Assembly: GCA_013391845.1 (NCBI GenBank)
Contig: CP058414.1
Location: 2,094,501 to 2,158,500 of the forward strand
From: Pseudoalteromonas shioyasakiensis
GTDB lineage: Bacteria; Pseudomonadota; Gammaproteobacteria; Enterobacterales; Alteromonadaceae
Direction of reading: 5' to 3'
DNA: 64,000 nt
In this document: positions 19,064-29,272 of the stretch, piece after piece
Numbering within the stretch: the stretch's first letter is position 1
Layout: each line of letters starts with the position of its first letter
Notes under the pieces: model-generated
The model's input: the letters and a program-made list of their open reading frames with translations, nothing else
Told to the model about the DNA's origin: nothing
Database searches by the model: none
Made by a program: the position numbers and the translations under genes

Positions 19064-19957
19064 ATGAATCAAACTGATACTAGAAAAGAAACTCTTGAAT
19101 TTAATAAACTTCAAAAGCGTCTAAGAAGGCATGTTGGTAATGCGATTACTGATTACAACATGATTGAAGACGGCGATGTTGTTATGGCATGTATCAGTGG
19201 TGGTAAAGATTCATTCGCAATGCTTGATATTTTGCTTAATTTACAAAAAGCTGCGCCAATTAAATTTGAAGTGATTGCCGTAAACCTTGATCAAAAGCAG
19301 CCTGGTTTTCCTGAGCATATTTTGCCTGATTACTTTGAAACGCTAAATATCCCGTATTACATCGTTGATAAAGATACTTACTCAGTAGTAAAAGAAAAAG
19401 TACCAGAGGGCAAAACAACCTGCGGTCTGTGTTCACGACTTCGTCGCGGTACACTTTACTCATTTGCAGAAAAAATTGGTGCGACCAAACTAGCACTAGG
19501 TCATCACTTGGATGACATCGTCGAAACTATGTTTTTAAATATGTTCCATGGTTCACGATTAAAAGCGATGCCACCAAAATTACGTTCAGATGATGAACGT
19601 AACGTAGTTATTCGTCCGTTATCATATTGTCGTGAAAAAGATTTAATTAAATACGCTGAGCACAAAGATTTCCCGATCATTCCATGTAACCTATGCGGTT
19701 CTCAAGAAAATCTACAGCGTCAATCAATTAAAGCGATGCTGACAGAGTGGGATAAGAAAACTCCAGGTCGCGTTGAGAGTATCTTTAAGTCTTTACAGAA
19801 TGTCAGCCCAAGCCAGCTTGCTGATAGAAACTTGTTTGATTTTGAAAACTTACCACTTGATAGAGAAGGCAATCGTGAAAGCTATGACTTTAGCGAGGCG
19901 GTGGTCTCATCAACAAACATTGATGAATCACTGTTCATTGATGTAACAAATATATAA
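19064..19957 (+). CDS. ttcA: tRNA 2-thiocytidine(32) synthetase TtcA
   Basis: TtcA thiolates cytidine 32 of several tRNAs using ATP and an iron-sulfur cluster. The PP-loop [12 protein letters not shown] is at about residues 43-54, and the cluster cysteines are in [12 protein letters not shown] and CNLCGSQ. The family hallmark [16 protein letters not shown] is intact, and 297 residues is normal. It ends at a strong terminator shared with convergent uspE. The order ttcA, uspE, fnr, cbb3 genes is typical of Shewanella- and Pseudoalteromonas-like chromosomes. Confidence 0.95.
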   Translation: MNQTDTRKETLEFNKLQKRLRRHVGNAITDYNMIEDGDVVMACISGGKDSFAMLDILLNLQKAAPIKFEVIAVNLDQKQPGFPEHILPDYFETLNIPYYIVDKDTYSVVKEKVPEGKTTCGLCSRLRRGTLYSFAEKIGATKLALGHHLDDIVETMFLNMFHGSRLKAMPPKLRSDDERNVVIRPLSYCREKDLIKYAEHKDFPIIPCNLCGSQENLQRQSIKAMLTEWDKKTPGRVESIFKSLQNVSPSQLADRNLFDFENLPLDREGNRESYDFSEAVVSSTNIDESLFIDVTNI

Positions 19958-19983
19958 AAAAAGCCCCAAACTGGGGCTTTTTT
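19957..19983. terminator. Bidirectional terminator between ttcA and uspE
   Basis: AAAAAAGCCCCA, loop AAC, TGGGGCTTTTTT: a 12-bp stem with A and T runs, able to act on both strands. Confidence 0.9.
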
Positions 19984-20000
19984 AATACATATTCTGGTTG

Positions 20001-20924
20001 TTACTTAGCGAGTGGGCTCACATAGCCATCTGGTTTTAGGGCTAAGACATCGCAATCAAGACTATCAATAACGTGCTCTGCAGTATTACCAACAAGCGCA
20101 GCACTCAAGCCAGTGCGACCAACAGTACCAATCACTACTAACTCGCTGTTAAGGCGTGCAGCAACATCTGGAATGACATCTTCTGGTAAACCTTCCTCTA
20201 TGTAGCATTGAGCTTGGTCAATATCAAACCCTTTAGCTAAAGAGAGCGTTGATTCAAAGTGATGTTTTTTGACTGATTCGTTATAAACGCCAGGATTAAA
20301 CTCTGGGATTTCTATTGCAATATTAACCGGTGTTGCTGGGTACGCATTTACAATATTAAGCGTGGCATTGGCTAAGTCACAAATGAAGCGGGCATCATTA
20401 ATAATACGCTTGTTAAGTTCAAGGTGTTGCTCATTTTCACTCACTGCGTTCACAGCCGCTAGAATATTCCCCTGAGCTGGCCATTCTTTTTCTTTAACAA
20501 GTAACACTGGAGCAGGGCACTTACGAATAAGGTGCCAGTCGGTAGGTGTGAAAATAACCGATTTCAGTGTGTCGTGTTGATGAGTGCCTTTAACAACAAG
20601 ATCAAAACCATCGTTGATCACGGTGTTAATAATAGCTTCGTAAGGACGGTTATGCCAAACCACACAACTATCAATAGTGAGTTCTGGATAAAGTGCAATT
20701 TGTTCATTTAACCATTCTTGGCGGTCTTTTATCACGGCTTCTCGCATTGCTTCACGCTCATCAGCTGAAAGCATAGTTGTCATTTCATAAGAGAAGTCGT
20801 AGATACTGAGGAAAGCGGTGATGGTCGCGCCAGATTTTTTGGCTAGATCGATTGAGCGGCTTAAACTGTGTTGCTGCTCTTTAGTTGGGTCTATAACTGC
20901 TAAAATTCGTTTAATTGCGTCCAT
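20001..20924 (-). CDS. uspE: Universal stress protein UspE
   Basis: A 307-residue tandem Usp protein with two UspA-like domains. The first starts KRILAVIDPTKEQQHS; the second carries VIGTVGRTGLSAALVGNTAE, the ATP-site-like G-x2-G-x9-G(S/T) pattern in degenerate form. E. coli UspE has the same two-domain layout and affects stress survival and motility. AGGAG lies before the ATG. It lies 102 bases downstream of fnr on the same strand, an association kept in enterobacteria as well, and may be part of the FNR regulon. Confidence 0.92.
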   Translation of the reverse strand: MDAIKRILAVIDPTKEQQHSLSRSIDLAKKSGATITAFLSIYDFSYEMTTMLSADEREAMREAVIKDRQEWLNEQIALYPELTIDSCVVWHNRPYEAIINTVINDGFDLVVKGTHQHDTLKSVIFTPTDWHLIRKCPAPVLLVKEKEWPAQGNILAAVNAVSENEQHLELNKRIINDARFICDLANATLNIVNAYPATPVNIAIEIPEFNPGVYNESVKKHHFESTLSLAKGFDIDQAQCYIEEGLPEDVIPDVAARLNSELVVIGTVGRTGLSAALVGNTAEHVIDSLDCDVLALKPDGYVSPLAK

Positions 20925-21026
20925 GTGCTGCTCCTTAACTGTTCCGCAAAAAGTAGTACTTTGAGTGTAACCTAAATTTAGAACAGTTAAAGGGGTAAAC
21001 AGTATAAAGTTGCGTTAAATCAAACT

Positions 21027-21761
21027 CTATTTACATATAATTGCCGCTGTTGTAGCAAGTGCCTGCTGGTCCAAAATGGTGATAAACTTGCCCTCAACCT
21101 TAATAAAACCAGCCTTTTGAAAGCGACTTAAAAGGCGGCTAATTGTTTCAACAGTTAGGCCCAAGTAGTTACCGATTTCACCACGCGTCATAGTTAAACG
21201 GAATTCTTTACGTGAAAAACCACGCTCACCAAAGCGTTCAGCCAAGTTGTAAATAAAACTTGCAAGGCGCTCTTCAGCTGATTTTTTGTTGAGTAACAAC
21301 AGCATTTCTTGGTCGTAGTTAATTTCATTACTCATTAAACGCATAATTTGTTGGCGCAATTTTGGTAATTTACCGGCTAATTCATCAAGCGTATCGAATG
21401 GAATTTCACACACCATAGATGTTTCAAGGGCTTGAGAAAAACTTTGATGTGCCATTTTGTTGATTGCATCGAAACCGACTAAATCGCCAGCTAAATGGAA
21501 ACCGGTAATTTGCTCGTCACCTTGTTCAGATAGAGTGTAAGATTTAAACGAACCTGAGCGCACAGCATAAATGGCATTTAAGCTTTCACCAGATTCAAAT
21601 AAATAATCACCTTTATGCAGTGGTTTTTTACGTTCGATGATTTCATCTAGACGATCCATTTCTTGACCGTTTAATGAAAATGGTAAACATAGCTGGCTGA
21701 TACTGCAATTATTACAGCTAATTGTGCATAAGCCTTTTGACTTGTTTTGTGAGAAGTCCAT
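21027..21761 (-). CDS. fnr: FNR-type oxygen-sensing regulator (EtrA)
   Basis: A 244-residue global regulator of anaerobic and low-oxygen genes. The [4Fe-4S] ligands are present: Cys16, Cys19 and Cys25 in [10 protein letters not shown], and the fourth at Cys118 (SMVCEIPF). The C-terminal recognition helix is [13 protein letters not shown], with the Glu, Ser and Arg that read the TTGAT half site. Compared with E. coli FNR the length and spacing match. Its neighbours are its classic targets, the cbb3 oxidase genes, plus uspE. Confidence 0.95.
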   Translation of the reverse strand: MDFSQNKSKGLCTISCNNCSISQLCLPFSLNGQEMDRLDEIIERKKPLHKGDYLFESGESLNAIYAVRSGSFKSYTLSEQGDEQITGFHLAGDLVGFDAINKMAHQSFSQALETSMVCEIPFDTLDELAGKLPKLRQQIMRLMSNEINYDQEMLLLLNKKSAEERLASFIYNLAERFGERGFSRKEFRLTMTRGEIGNYLGLTVETISRLLSRFQKAGFIKVEGKFITILDQQALATTAAIICK

Positions 21762-21799
21762 ACATCAAATCCATTCAAATAAGTTAACAACCGCTAAGA

Positions 21800-22471
21800 T
21801 TAATGAATTAGCTTATCGGTTGCTATAATTAATAAGTATATACCGTACCATATTATTACGCTGCCTAGAATAACCCTAATCCAAACATGGTTGAAAATAG
21901 TGTTTATTTTTTGACTGACTAGACCAATACTAATCATTGCAGGAAATGTCCCTAAGGCAAAAAATAACATTACCCCAGCACCGTGAAGGGCAGAAGGGCT
22001 GGTAAGTGCCCAAGTTAGTGCCGAATAAACTAATCCACACGGCAGCCATCCCCATAAAGCGCCATACAACAGGGCCTTTGGCGTTGTATCGACAGGTAGT
22101 AAATAACGATTCAGTTTAGATAAATGCTGCCATACTAGCGTTTTTCCTAATTTTTCTAGCCACTGTAGGGTGGGCGCTAGGCGCATGATATAAATCCCAA
22201 CAAGTAGCATAAAAATACCACTTAGAAACGATAAACCTACTGAGATAGAGGTATTTTGTGCAGCGAAGCGACTACTAATACCGGCTACTAGAGCACCGGC
22301 AAGCATGTAACTGAGCGCTCTGCCAAGGTTATAAGCAACAGAAAAGCGAACTGCACGATTTTTGCTAGCGGCAAGTTGTAAACTACTGGAAATACCACCA
22401 CACATAGCCAGACAGTGACCACTGCCTAACAAGCCCATTACAAATGCACTAATAAACTGCGGATCAATCAT
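21800..22471 (-). CDS. DsbD_2/SafE-like membrane protein of the cbb3 cluster
   Basis: A 223-residue membrane protein with six or so hydrophobic helices. The N-terminal FVMGLLGSGHCLAMCGGI holds a conserved Cys/His motif and GWLPCGLVYSALTWA a second Cys-containing turn, as in the sulfite exporter-like (UreH/DsbD_2) proteins that accompany cco genes in many proteobacteria. A role in copper or redox handling during oxidase assembly is likely but inferred. The frame opens further upstream, but the ATG at 22471 overlaps the ccoS stop (AATGATTGA), a typical coupled start. Confidence 0.85.
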   Translation of the reverse strand: MIDPQFISAFVMGLLGSGHCLAMCGGISSSLQLAASKNRAVRFSVAYNLGRALSYMLAGALVAGISSRFAAQNTSISVGLSFLSGIFMLLVGIYIMRLAPTLQWLEKLGKTLVWQHLSKLNRYLLPVDTTPKALLYGALWGWLPCGLVYSALTWALTSPSALHGAGVMLFFALGTFPAMISIGLVSQKINTIFNHVWIRVILGSVIIWYGIYLLIIATDKLIH

Positions 22472-22631
22472 TACTTTTGTTGTGCTGCTCTTTATCGTCT
22501 TCAAACAGGATACTGTGGCCCTGTTTGTTTAAATCAGAAAATTGTTCGCTTTTTACAGCCCAAAAGAACACACCAATAGCAATTAGCACAAATAAAATGG
22601 CAATTGGGATGAGGATGTAGATGATACTCAT
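22464..22631 (-). CDS. ccoS: CcoS, cbb3 oxidase maturation protein
   Basis: A 55-residue protein with one membrane helix (ILIPIAILFVLIAIGVFFWA) and then the CcoS signature VKSEQFSDLNKQGHSILFED. CcoS is needed for cofactor insertion in cbb3 oxidases. The ATG at 22631 starts MSIIYIL and overlaps the ccoI end by 4 bases. The open frame extends 24 codons upstream, but those lie within ccoI and look unlike CcoS. Confidence 0.93.
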   Translation of the reverse strand: MSIIYILIPIAILFVLIAIGVFFWAVKSEQFSDLNKQGHSILFEDDKEQHNKSND

Positions 22632-25003
22632 AGTTTTAATAACCTTAATGAGTTGGTAATAACCAAAATGGAGCTTGCAGACATACCAATAACGGCCATC
22701 CAAGGAGCTACAAGTCCTAGTGCTGCAAGTGGTAAAATCGAACCATTGTAAATAAGTGATAATGCCAAGTTTTGCTTAACAATACGGCGAGTCTTCTTCG
22801 AGACAGTAAGCAAATGTTCAATGGCGGTTAGATCACTATTGAGTAATACCACATCGGCACTATTTTTGGAAATATCGGCGCCAGTTTCCATCGCAATAGA
22901 TAAATGGGCACTTGCAAATACCGGGCTATCATTCACACCATCACCAACCATAGCAACAATGGCACCTTTGCTAGCCAATGCTTCAACATGGGTTTGTTTG
23001 TCACGAGGGCTACATGCTGCATGTACAGTATCTAAATTTAACTGCTTAGCAATTTGCTCACCACTGTTTGAAGCATCACCAGTTAACATATGACACTTGA
23101 GCTGCTGTGAATGCAGTTTAGTAATCAATTTTTCTGCGTTGTTACGTAAGCTATCGGCTAGGTAAAAGCGCGCAACTACTTGTTTATTGATATACAAGGT
23201 TGCTTGAGCATCTGCTTTATCAGTATCGAACCAGCCACTTTTACCTATCGCATAGTGCTGATTATTAAGTTCCGCTGTAATGCCTTTACCCGGTTCGATT
23301 GTAACATTCTCAATTGGGTTCACTGTATCGTTGAAACCAGCGAACGCATTAGCAATCGGGTGCTCAGAGAAACTTTCAAGTTGCGCTGCTAGTCGCAATG
23401 CGTCAGCTTCACTATACTGGCTGTTTACTAGTTCAACTCGCTCTATAGTGAAACGACCTTGGGTAAGGGTGCCTGTTTTATCAAAGGCAATATCGGTTAG
23501 TTGCGGTAGCGTTTCTAATACATGGGCTTGTTTAATTAAAATACCACGCTTTGTCAGGCTTGCTACTGCACACGTAAGGGCGGTAGGAATCGCTAAGCTC
23601 AGTGCGCAAGGGCATGTTGCAACAAGCACCGAAATAGTAATCCAAAAAGCATGCTCAGGGTCTATTTGATACCAGCCAATCGCTGTAATTGACGCAAACA
23701 CTAATAAACACGCTACAAACCACTGAGCCACCTTATCAGTTATTTCAACTAATCTTGGGCGTTTAGTTAAAGCTGTGTGTTGTAACTTTATAATTTGATT
23801 AAGTAAGGTATTTTGACCGATTTTGTTGATCTCAATACGGATCACACCATCGTGGTTAATAGTCCCTGCGTATACTTGATGGTTAATAAACTTATTAACT
23901 GGCTGATGCTCACCTGTCATCATGGCTTCATCAACAGTTGTTTGACCTTGTATAACGATACCGTCAGCAGGAATCGTTTCGCCTGCTTTAATTAATACAA
24001 CATCACCAAGTCTTAGCTTTTTAGCCGCAATAATTGATTCTTGATTGTTTTCATCGATGATACGGGCTGTAAGGGGCAGTAACTTTTGCAAGTTAGCAGT
24101 AAACTCACTGGCTTTTAAGCGAGCTCTAAATTCTAAATATTTACCTAGTAATAATAAAAAGGTAAACATACAGATAGATTCAAAATAAACTTCGCCAACA
24201 GACATTAAAGTGGCATAACAACTTGCCCCATAAGCACCAAAAATTGCTAAAGATACGGGTAGGTCCATATTTAGCTGTTTTGCTTTTAAACCATTAATCG
24301 CATTAGTTAAGAATGGTAGGGCACTATAGAGAATTACCGGTGAAGCAAGCACAAGGCTTATCCAGCGGAAATACTGTTCGAAGTTTTCTTCCATGCCCGA
24401 GAACATGCCAAAATACATGGCAAAAGCGAACATCATTACTTGCATGGTCATTAGACCCGCAACACCTAAACGGCGGATATAGGCTTTAGCAGCTTGCTGT
24501 TTTTGACTGGCCTCAAGGTCTGCCTGAAACGGATAAGCTTTATAGCCGATTTCGTGTAATGAGGTAATAATTTGGCTAAGCGGAGTAACCGATTTATCCC
24601 ATTGGATCATGGCACGGTTGGTCGATGTATTTACATCAACGCGTTTTATCGCTTTTAGATTGAGTAATTGTTTTTCGATTAACCACGCACAAGCAGCACA
24701 GGTTATGCCTTCAACCGTTAGTAGCACCTCGGATAAATTATTAGAGGCAGAAATAAACTCGTCTTGAATATCTTCGTTATCGTAACTTTTGATCAACTCG
24801 AGTTGCTCTGGAACAAGTTGTTCAACTTTACCAGAGCGTACGGTTCTAAATTTATAGTAATCGGTCATGCCTTGGGCGACGATATTTTCTGCAACCGTTT
24901 GGCAACCAATACAACACATAGGTTGTGCCTTACCGTCTATTTCGACAGTCGCATTAAAGCCTTTTGGCACACTTTCAAGACAATGAAAGCAATTATCGGA
25001 CAT
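22628..25003 (-). CDS. ccoI: CcoI (FixI), copper P1B-type ATPase
   Basis: A 791-residue copper-transporting ATPase supplying copper for cbb3 oxidase assembly. The N-terminus has a Cys-rich segment (CFHCLESVP, MCCIGCQ) typical of CcoI/FixI, then an HMA domain with GITCAACAWLIEK. Next are the membrane helices with the CPC ion-binding motif in ATCPCALSLAIP, the phosphorylation site FDKTGTLTQG, SEHPIANAF and GDGVNDSPVFA. All catalytic motifs are intact. It starts 10 bases after ccoH and overlaps ccoS, within the ccoHIS unit. Confidence 0.95.
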   Translation of the reverse strand: MSDNCFHCLESVPKGFNATVEIDGKAQPMCCIGCQTVAENIVAQGMTDYYKFRTVRSGKVEQLVPEQLELIKSYDNEDIQDEFISASNNLSEVLLTVEGITCAACAWLIEKQLLNLKAIKRVDVNTSTNRAMIQWDKSVTPLSQIITSLHEIGYKAYPFQADLEASQKQQAAKAYIRRLGVAGLMTMQVMMFAFAMYFGMFSGMEENFEQYFRWISLVLASPVILYSALPFLTNAINGLKAKQLNMDLPVSLAIFGAYGASCYATLMSVGEVYFESICMFTFLLLLGKYLEFRARLKASEFTANLQKLLPLTARIIDENNQESIIAAKKLRLGDVVLIKAGETIPADGIVIQGQTTVDEAMMTGEHQPVNKFINHQVYAGTINHDGVIRIEINKIGQNTLLNQIIKLQHTALTKRPRLVEITDKVAQWFVACLLVFASITAIGWYQIDPEHAFWITISVLVATCPCALSLAIPTALTCAVASLTKRGILIKQAHVLETLPQLTDIAFDKTGTLTQGRFTIERVELVNSQYSEADALRLAAQLESFSEHPIANAFAGFNDTVNPIENVTIEPGKGITAELNNQHYAIGKSGWFDTDKADAQATLYINKQVVARFYLADSLRNNAEKLITKLHSQQLKCHMLTGDASNSGEQIAKQLNLDTVHAACSPRDKQTHVEALASKGAIVAMVGDGVNDSPVFASAHLSIAMETGADISKNSADVVLLNSDLTAIEHLLTVSKKTRRIVKQNLALSLIYNGSILPLAALGLVAPWMAVIGMSASSILVITNSLRLLKL

Positions 25004-25012
25004 TAGAGTTTA

Positions 25013-25504
25013 CTACTTATATTCAGGGCTAATCGAAATTGTTTTATCAGTTGGTAAAATGATGTCTTCTTTGAGTTTCCAACTGTTATCTATTGGTTCA
25101 ATAAACACTGTATATGCGCCGTCAACATGAGCGTCGAGTAGGGCTGTAAAATCGCCATGGGCGTTTTTCATTAAGCTCACATCAAAGTCATTTGCCTTAA
25201 TGGTGCGGTGATAAAATGACATTTTTAAAGAGTGGACATTGCTTGCATCACCTTTAGTGAAGGTGAATGCAACTTTGTCGTTAGTAACATTTAAATCGCC
25301 ATGTAAATAAAGCGCTTTTGCTTTATTAAATTTGCTGAGTTCAAGGTTAATTGCTTTACCTTTTTTATAGTAATCATCAACAACCATATCTGGGCCGTTA
25401 CCAATTGCCATATAAATAAGACCAGCGCAGCCAATGATCGCTGCAAGAGGAAAAGAGATTAAAAACCATGGCCAAAAGTTTTTATACCAAGGAGTGGGTT
25501 TCAT
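25013..25504 (-). CDS. ccoH: CcoH (FixH-family) cbb3 assembly protein
   Basis: A 163-residue protein with one N-terminal membrane anchor (FLISFPLAAIIGCAGLIYMA) and a periplasmic beta domain. PWYKNFWPWFLISFP and VVDDYYKKGKAINLELSK are family signatures. FixH/CcoH binds the assembling oxidase and helps copper delivery. It opens the ccoH-I-S unit, about 60 bases downstream of a terminator that ends ccoNOQP. Confidence 0.9.
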   Translation of the reverse strand: MKPTPWYKNFWPWFLISFPLAAIIGCAGLIYMAIGNGPDMVVDDYYKKGKAINLELSKFNKAKALYLHGDLNVTNDKVAFTFTKGDASNVHSLKMSFYHRTIKANDFDVSLMKNAHGDFTALLDAHVDGAYTVFIEPIDNSWKLKEDIILPTDKTISISPEYK

Positions 25505-25564
25505 AGTACTTATACCTTTAAAAACGTTGTAAGCATTTTATCGGATTTAAAAGCAAAAGACTAA

Positions 25565-25592
25565 AAAAAAGCCTCTAGATAGAGGCTTTTTT
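25565..25592 (-). terminator. Terminator between ccoNOQP and ccoHIS
   Basis: AAAAAAGCCTCT, loop AGAT, AGAGGCTTTTTT. Transcription runs from ccoP toward ccoH, so this hairpin should end or attenuate the structural-gene mRNA before the maturation genes. Confidence 0.88.
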
Positions 25593-25653
25593 GATCTTAA
25601 TTAATCTATTGAATTAAATGATTAATTGTTTATACATTTTTTTAACCGCGTGG

Positions 25654-26619
25654 TTATTTATCTTGCGATAAGCTGTAAACGTAAGCAGTTAGTAGGTGTA
25701 CTTTCTCTTCACCTAAAATGTCTTTCCATGCTGGCATTACACCTGCGCGGCCATTGGTTAGTGTTTCTTCAACAGCACGTTTTGAACCACCATATAACCA
25801 GATGTTATCTGTTAGATTAGGTGCACCAAATGGTAAGTTGTGTGCAACCGAACCTTTACCGTCAGCACCGTGACACGCAGCACACATTGCAAACTTAGCA
25901 GCACCTGCAGCAGCGTCTTTTTGGTTAACTGTACGGCCTGAAAGGCTAAGTACGTGAGCAGTCATTTCTTTAATGCCTTGCTCGCCAAGCGCATCACCCC
26001 ATGGTGGCATCGCAGCTACACGACCATAAAGAAGTGTTTCTTTGATTTTGTCTGGTGTGCCACCATATAACCAATCGTTATCCGTTAGGTTAGGGAAGCC
26101 TTGACCACCACGTGCATCTGAACCATGACATTGTGCACAGTTTTGTGAGAACAAACGTTGACCAATCTCAAGCGCTTTTTCATCTTTAACTAGTGTTTCA
26201 ATATCTTGTTTTGCAAATGACTCAAAGATTGGGCCAAAACGCTCATCAGCGGCAATAAATTCTTGGTCTAATTGAACGTTCTCACCATTAGCTAATGCTT
26301 GTTCAGTCGCTTCTTTAGACTCAGCTAGAGAAGTAATACCTTGGTTAGAACTTGTCCATTTACCTAAACCTTCCCAGTTACCTAAACCAGGGTAGGCTGC
26401 AAGATAGTATACAGACCAAATAAATGTTGCGAAGAACATGTAAGTCCACCATTTTGGAAGTGGGTTATTTAGTTCTTCAATGCCGTCAAACTCGTGACCA
26501 CAGCTTTCGCCTTCTTTAACACCTGTGTAGTTTTTCAAGTTCCACAGAAGTAGGCCGAAGATGATAGCAAGACACGCTAGGGTTAATACAATAACCCATA
26601 TACTCCAAAAGCTAGTCAT
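25654..26619 (-). CDS. ccoP: CcoP, diheme cytochrome c subunit of cbb3 oxidase
   Basis: A 321-residue subunit with two membrane helices (IWVIVLTLACLAIIFGLLLW and WWTYMFFATFIWSVYYLA) and two C-type heme sites, CAQCHG and CAACHG, each followed by a distal Met region (AAMPPWGD, VMPAWKD). It passes electrons to CcoO and CcoN. Its start overlaps the ccoQ stop by 4 bases. The arrangement ccoN-O-Q-P is canonical. Confidence 0.96.
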   Translation of the reverse strand: MTSFWSIWVIVLTLACLAIIFGLLLWNLKNYTGVKEGESCGHEFDGIEELNNPLPKWWTYMFFATFIWSVYYLAAYPGLGNWEGLGKWTSSNQGITSLAESKEATEQALANGENVQLDQEFIAADERFGPIFESFAKQDIETLVKDEKALEIGQRLFSQNCAQCHGSDARGGQGFPNLTDNDWLYGGTPDKIKETLLYGRVAAMPPWGDALGEQGIKEMTAHVLSLSGRTVNQKDAAAGAAKFAMCAACHGADGKGSVAHNLPFGAPNLTDNIWLYGGSKRAVEETLTNGRAGVMPAWKDILGEEKVHLLTAYVYSLSQDK

Positions 26620-26801
26620 TTCTCAGACTCCTTTTCCTCGTTAGAGATTGTGTTGTTGTGTTTTTTTTCATCTTCAAATATGGCATTAGCAGCGTCATCA
26701 AATCGGCTTTTGCTACGCTTGCTGTATGCCCATACAACAATCACAATAAACAGTACTAAAATTACCAGAGTCAAAATGCCTCTGTATGTTCCGTAATCCA
26801 T
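26616..26801 (-). CDS. ccoQ: CcoQ, small subunit of cbb3 oxidase
   Basis: A 61-residue protein with one membrane helix (ILTLVILVLFIVIVVWAYSK) and a charged tail. MDYGTYRGI and the position between ccoO and ccoP identify it. CcoQ stabilises the complex. It overlaps ccoP and is 5 bases from ccoO. Confidence 0.9.
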   Translation of the reverse strand: MDYGTYRGILTLVILVLFIVIVVWAYSKRSKSRFDDAANAIFEDEKKHNNTISNEEKESEK

Positions 26802-26806
26802 AATAA

Positions 26807-27481
26807 TTACTTCAAGTGTGTGCCAAGCTGTTGTAAGTAAGCGATTAGAGCTTGCATTTCAGTTGCGCCTTTACCATCGTTCATGGCTTCGATTTTCGCA
26901 ATGTCAGCTTGTAGCTCTTCGTCACTACCATAACCTTTACCGTCGTAACGGTCGCTAGCTTTGTCAATTCCGAAACTATCACGGAATATTTGAAGCTTTT
27001 TAAGTGTATGGGTCGTATCGACTCTGTTTTCGTCTAACCAAGGAAACGCTGGCATGTTTGACTCAGGAACCACTGCACGTGGATCCATTAAGTGAGCATG
27101 GTGCCAATCGTCTGAGTAACGCTCACCAACACGAGCTAGGTCAGGACCAGTACGTTTAGAACCCCATTGGAATGGGTGATCCCATACTGACTCACCAGCT
27201 ACAGAGTAGTGACCATAACGCTCAACCTCGTCACGGAAAGGGCGAATCATTTGTGAGTGACAGTTGTAACAACCTTCACGCACGTAGATGTCACGGCCTT
27301 CCATTTCTAATGCTGTAAGAGGGCGTAGGCCATCAACAGGTTTAGTCGTATCATCTTGGAACATTAGTGGAGTAATCTCAACTAGTGCACCAAAGCTGAT
27401 TGCAAAGACAGTCAAGATAGCCATAAGGCCAACGTTCTTTTCGACTATTTCGTGTTTGTTTTGTGAATTATTATTGCTCAT
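26807..27481 (-). CDS. ccoO: CcoO, monoheme cytochrome c subunit of cbb3 oxidase
   Basis: A 224-residue subunit. One N-terminal membrane helix ([20 protein letters not shown]) anchors a periplasmic cytochrome c domain with heme motif [15 protein letters not shown] and the distal ligand region [28 protein letters not shown] is also typical. Sits 12 bases from ccoN. Confidence 0.96.
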   Translation of the reverse strand: MSNNNSQNKHEIVEKNVGLMAILTVFAISFGALVEITPLMFQDDTTKPVDGLRPLTALEMEGRDIYVREGCYNCHSQMIRPFRDEVERYGHYSVAGESVWDHPFQWGSKRTGPDLARVGERYSDDWHHAHLMDPRAVVPESNMPAFPWLDENRVDTTHTLKKLQIFRDSFGIDKASDRYDGKGYGSDEELQADIAKIEAMNDGKGATEMQALIAYLQQLGTHLK

Positions 27482-27493
27482 CGTGCTACTCCA

Positions 27494-28927
27494 TTATGCC
27501 AATTGTGCGTCAGCGTCTAGTTGAAGCGAATCTTTCTTCGCAGCAATAGTACGATAAACGTTGTAAGCCATAATTAGCATACCTGTTACGATGAATACAC
27601 CGCCTAGGAAACGCATTACATAGAACGGATACGAAGCTTCTAATGACTGTACAAAGCTGTACATTAACGTACCGTCTGAGTTTACTGCACGCCACATTAG
27701 ACCTTGCATAACACCTGAGATCCACATTGCTACGATGTATAAAACAACACCAACAGTGTGTAACCAGAAGTGCGTGTTAACTAGTTTAACACTGTACATA
27801 CGGCCTTGTGAGAATAGTGCAGGGATTAGGTGATAGATAGCACCGATAGAAATCATTGCAACCCAACCTAGTGCACCTGAGTGTACGTGACCTACAGTCC
27901 AGTCAGTGTAGTGAGAAAGCGCGTTTACTGACTTGATAGCCATCATTGGGCCTTCGAACGTAGACATACCGTAGAAAGATAGAGAAACAACTAAGAAACG
28001 TAGTACTGGGTCAGTACGTAGTTTATGCCATGCACCTGATAACGTCATGATACCGTTGATCATACCACCCCAAGATGGAACGAATAGGATAACTGACATA
28101 ACCATACCTAAGCTTTGCGTCCAATCTGGAAGCGCAGTGTAATGTAGGTGGTGAGGACCTGCCCAGATGTACAAAGAAACAAGAGCCCAGAAGTGAACTA
28201 CCGATAGACGGTATGAATAAACAGGGCGGCCTGCTTGTTTTGGTACGAAGTAGTACATCATACCTAAGAAACCAGCAGTTAATAAGAAACCAACAGCGTT
28301 GTGACCGTACCACCACTGAACCATTGCATCTACAGCACCTGCGTAGATAGAGTATGATTTAGTTAGTGAAACTGGAATTGCCATGCTGTTTACAATGTGT
28401 AAAACGGCAACAGTAATGATGAAACCAGCGTAGAACCAGTTCGCAACATAGATGTGCGATACTTTACGCTTGATTAACGTACCAAAGAATACAACTGCGT
28501 AAGTCACCCAAACAACGGCGATAAGAATATCGATTGGCCATTCAAGTTCTGCGTATTCTTTAGAGCTTGTGATACCTAATGGTAAGGTAATCGCTGCTAG
28601 TACGATAACAAGTTGCCAACCCCAGAAGGTGAAGGCTGCTAGTTTATCTGAGAAAAGGCGCGTTTGACATGTACGTTGTACGACGTAATAAGACGTCGCA
28701 AAAAGTGCACTTGTACCAAATGCGAAAATTACTGCGTTCGTGTGTAACGGACGTAGTCGAGAGTAAGTTAACCATGGTGTATCAAAGTTAAGTGCTGGCC
28801 AAGCTAATTGGGCAGCAATCAGAACCCCAACACTCATGCCAACGATGCCCCAAATCACTGTCATAATAGCGAATTGGCGTACAACTTTATAATTGTACTC
28901 AGTTTGTGATGCTACTGTTTGGCTCAT
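27494..28927 (-). CDS. ccoN: CcoN, catalytic subunit of cbb3 cytochrome c oxidase
   Basis: The 477-residue heme-copper subunit that reduces oxygen to water with high affinity. Twelve membrane helices are apparent. Heme and copper ligand regions include [33 protein letters not shown] and [14 protein letters not shown] chose the ATG at 28927 (MSQTVA) since GGAAG lies 8 bases upstream; an in-frame start 16 codons earlier lacks such support. It heads ccoNOQP, with an FNR-like site about 205 bases upstream. CcoG is not in this cluster. Confidence 0.96.
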   Translation of the reverse strand: MSQTVASQTEYNYKVVRQFAIMTVIWGIVGMSVGVLIAAQLAWPALNFDTPWLTYSRLRPLHTNAVIFAFGTSALFATSYYVVQRTCQTRLFSDKLAAFTFWGWQLVIVLAAITLPLGITSSKEYAELEWPIDILIAVVWVTYAVVFFGTLIKRKVSHIYVANWFYAGFIITVAVLHIVNSMAIPVSLTKSYSIYAGAVDAMVQWWYGHNAVGFLLTAGFLGMMYYFVPKQAGRPVYSYRLSVVHFWALVSLYIWAGPHHLHYTALPDWTQSLGMVMSVILFVPSWGGMINGIMTLSGAWHKLRTDPVLRFLVVSLSFYGMSTFEGPMMAIKSVNALSHYTDWTVGHVHSGALGWVAMISIGAIYHLIPALFSQGRMYSVKLVNTHFWLHTVGVVLYIVAMWISGVMQGLMWRAVNSDGTLMYSFVQSLEASYPFYVMRFLGGVFIVTGMLIMAYNVYRTIAAKKDSLQLDADAQLA

Positions 28928-29097
28928 TTTCTGGCTTCCGCTGCAATTAATGCGTTTTAGAAATGAATTACCCACTTTATTAAAAGTGGGGCCTACTATT
29001 ACTTCACAAGCGTGTTACCTAAAGCCAACTTAGAGGTGCTAGCTTCAGAAAACAAACTCGAGAAACCCTTATTTTTGCGATGGAAATGATAAAATTT

Positions 29098-29120
29098 TTG
29101 ACCTTAAAAAGATAGGTCAA
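29098..29120. promoter_or_regulatory. Inverted repeat TTGACC-N11-GGTCAA in the ccoN upstream region
   Basis: TTGACC (29098-29103) and GGTCAA (29115-29120) are perfect inverted half sites 11 bases apart. It could be an operator in the region between divergent ccoN and the lipoprotein gene. The regulator is unknown. Confidence 0.4.
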
Positions 29121-29132
29121 TTGCATAAAATT

Positions 29133-29146
29133 ATGACATCAATCAA
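29133..29146 (-). promoter_or_regulatory. Candidate FNR box upstream of ccoN
   Basis: On the minus strand the sequence is TTGATTGATGTCAT. It matches 8 of 10 specified bases of the FNR consensus TTGAT-N4-ATCAA. It lies about 205 bases before the ccoN start, and fnr is in the same neighbourhood. Confidence 0.5.
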
Positions 29147-29272
29147 ATTTTAGCGCTTTGTTGGTTATTTTTTGTCAGAGTTTGTATTTTTATTAGCTTA
29201 TTCCATCTAGCATGGTTGTCTTTTCGCGGGTAGCTAATTAGTATCCGCTTTTATTTTATACAGGCAAATAGA

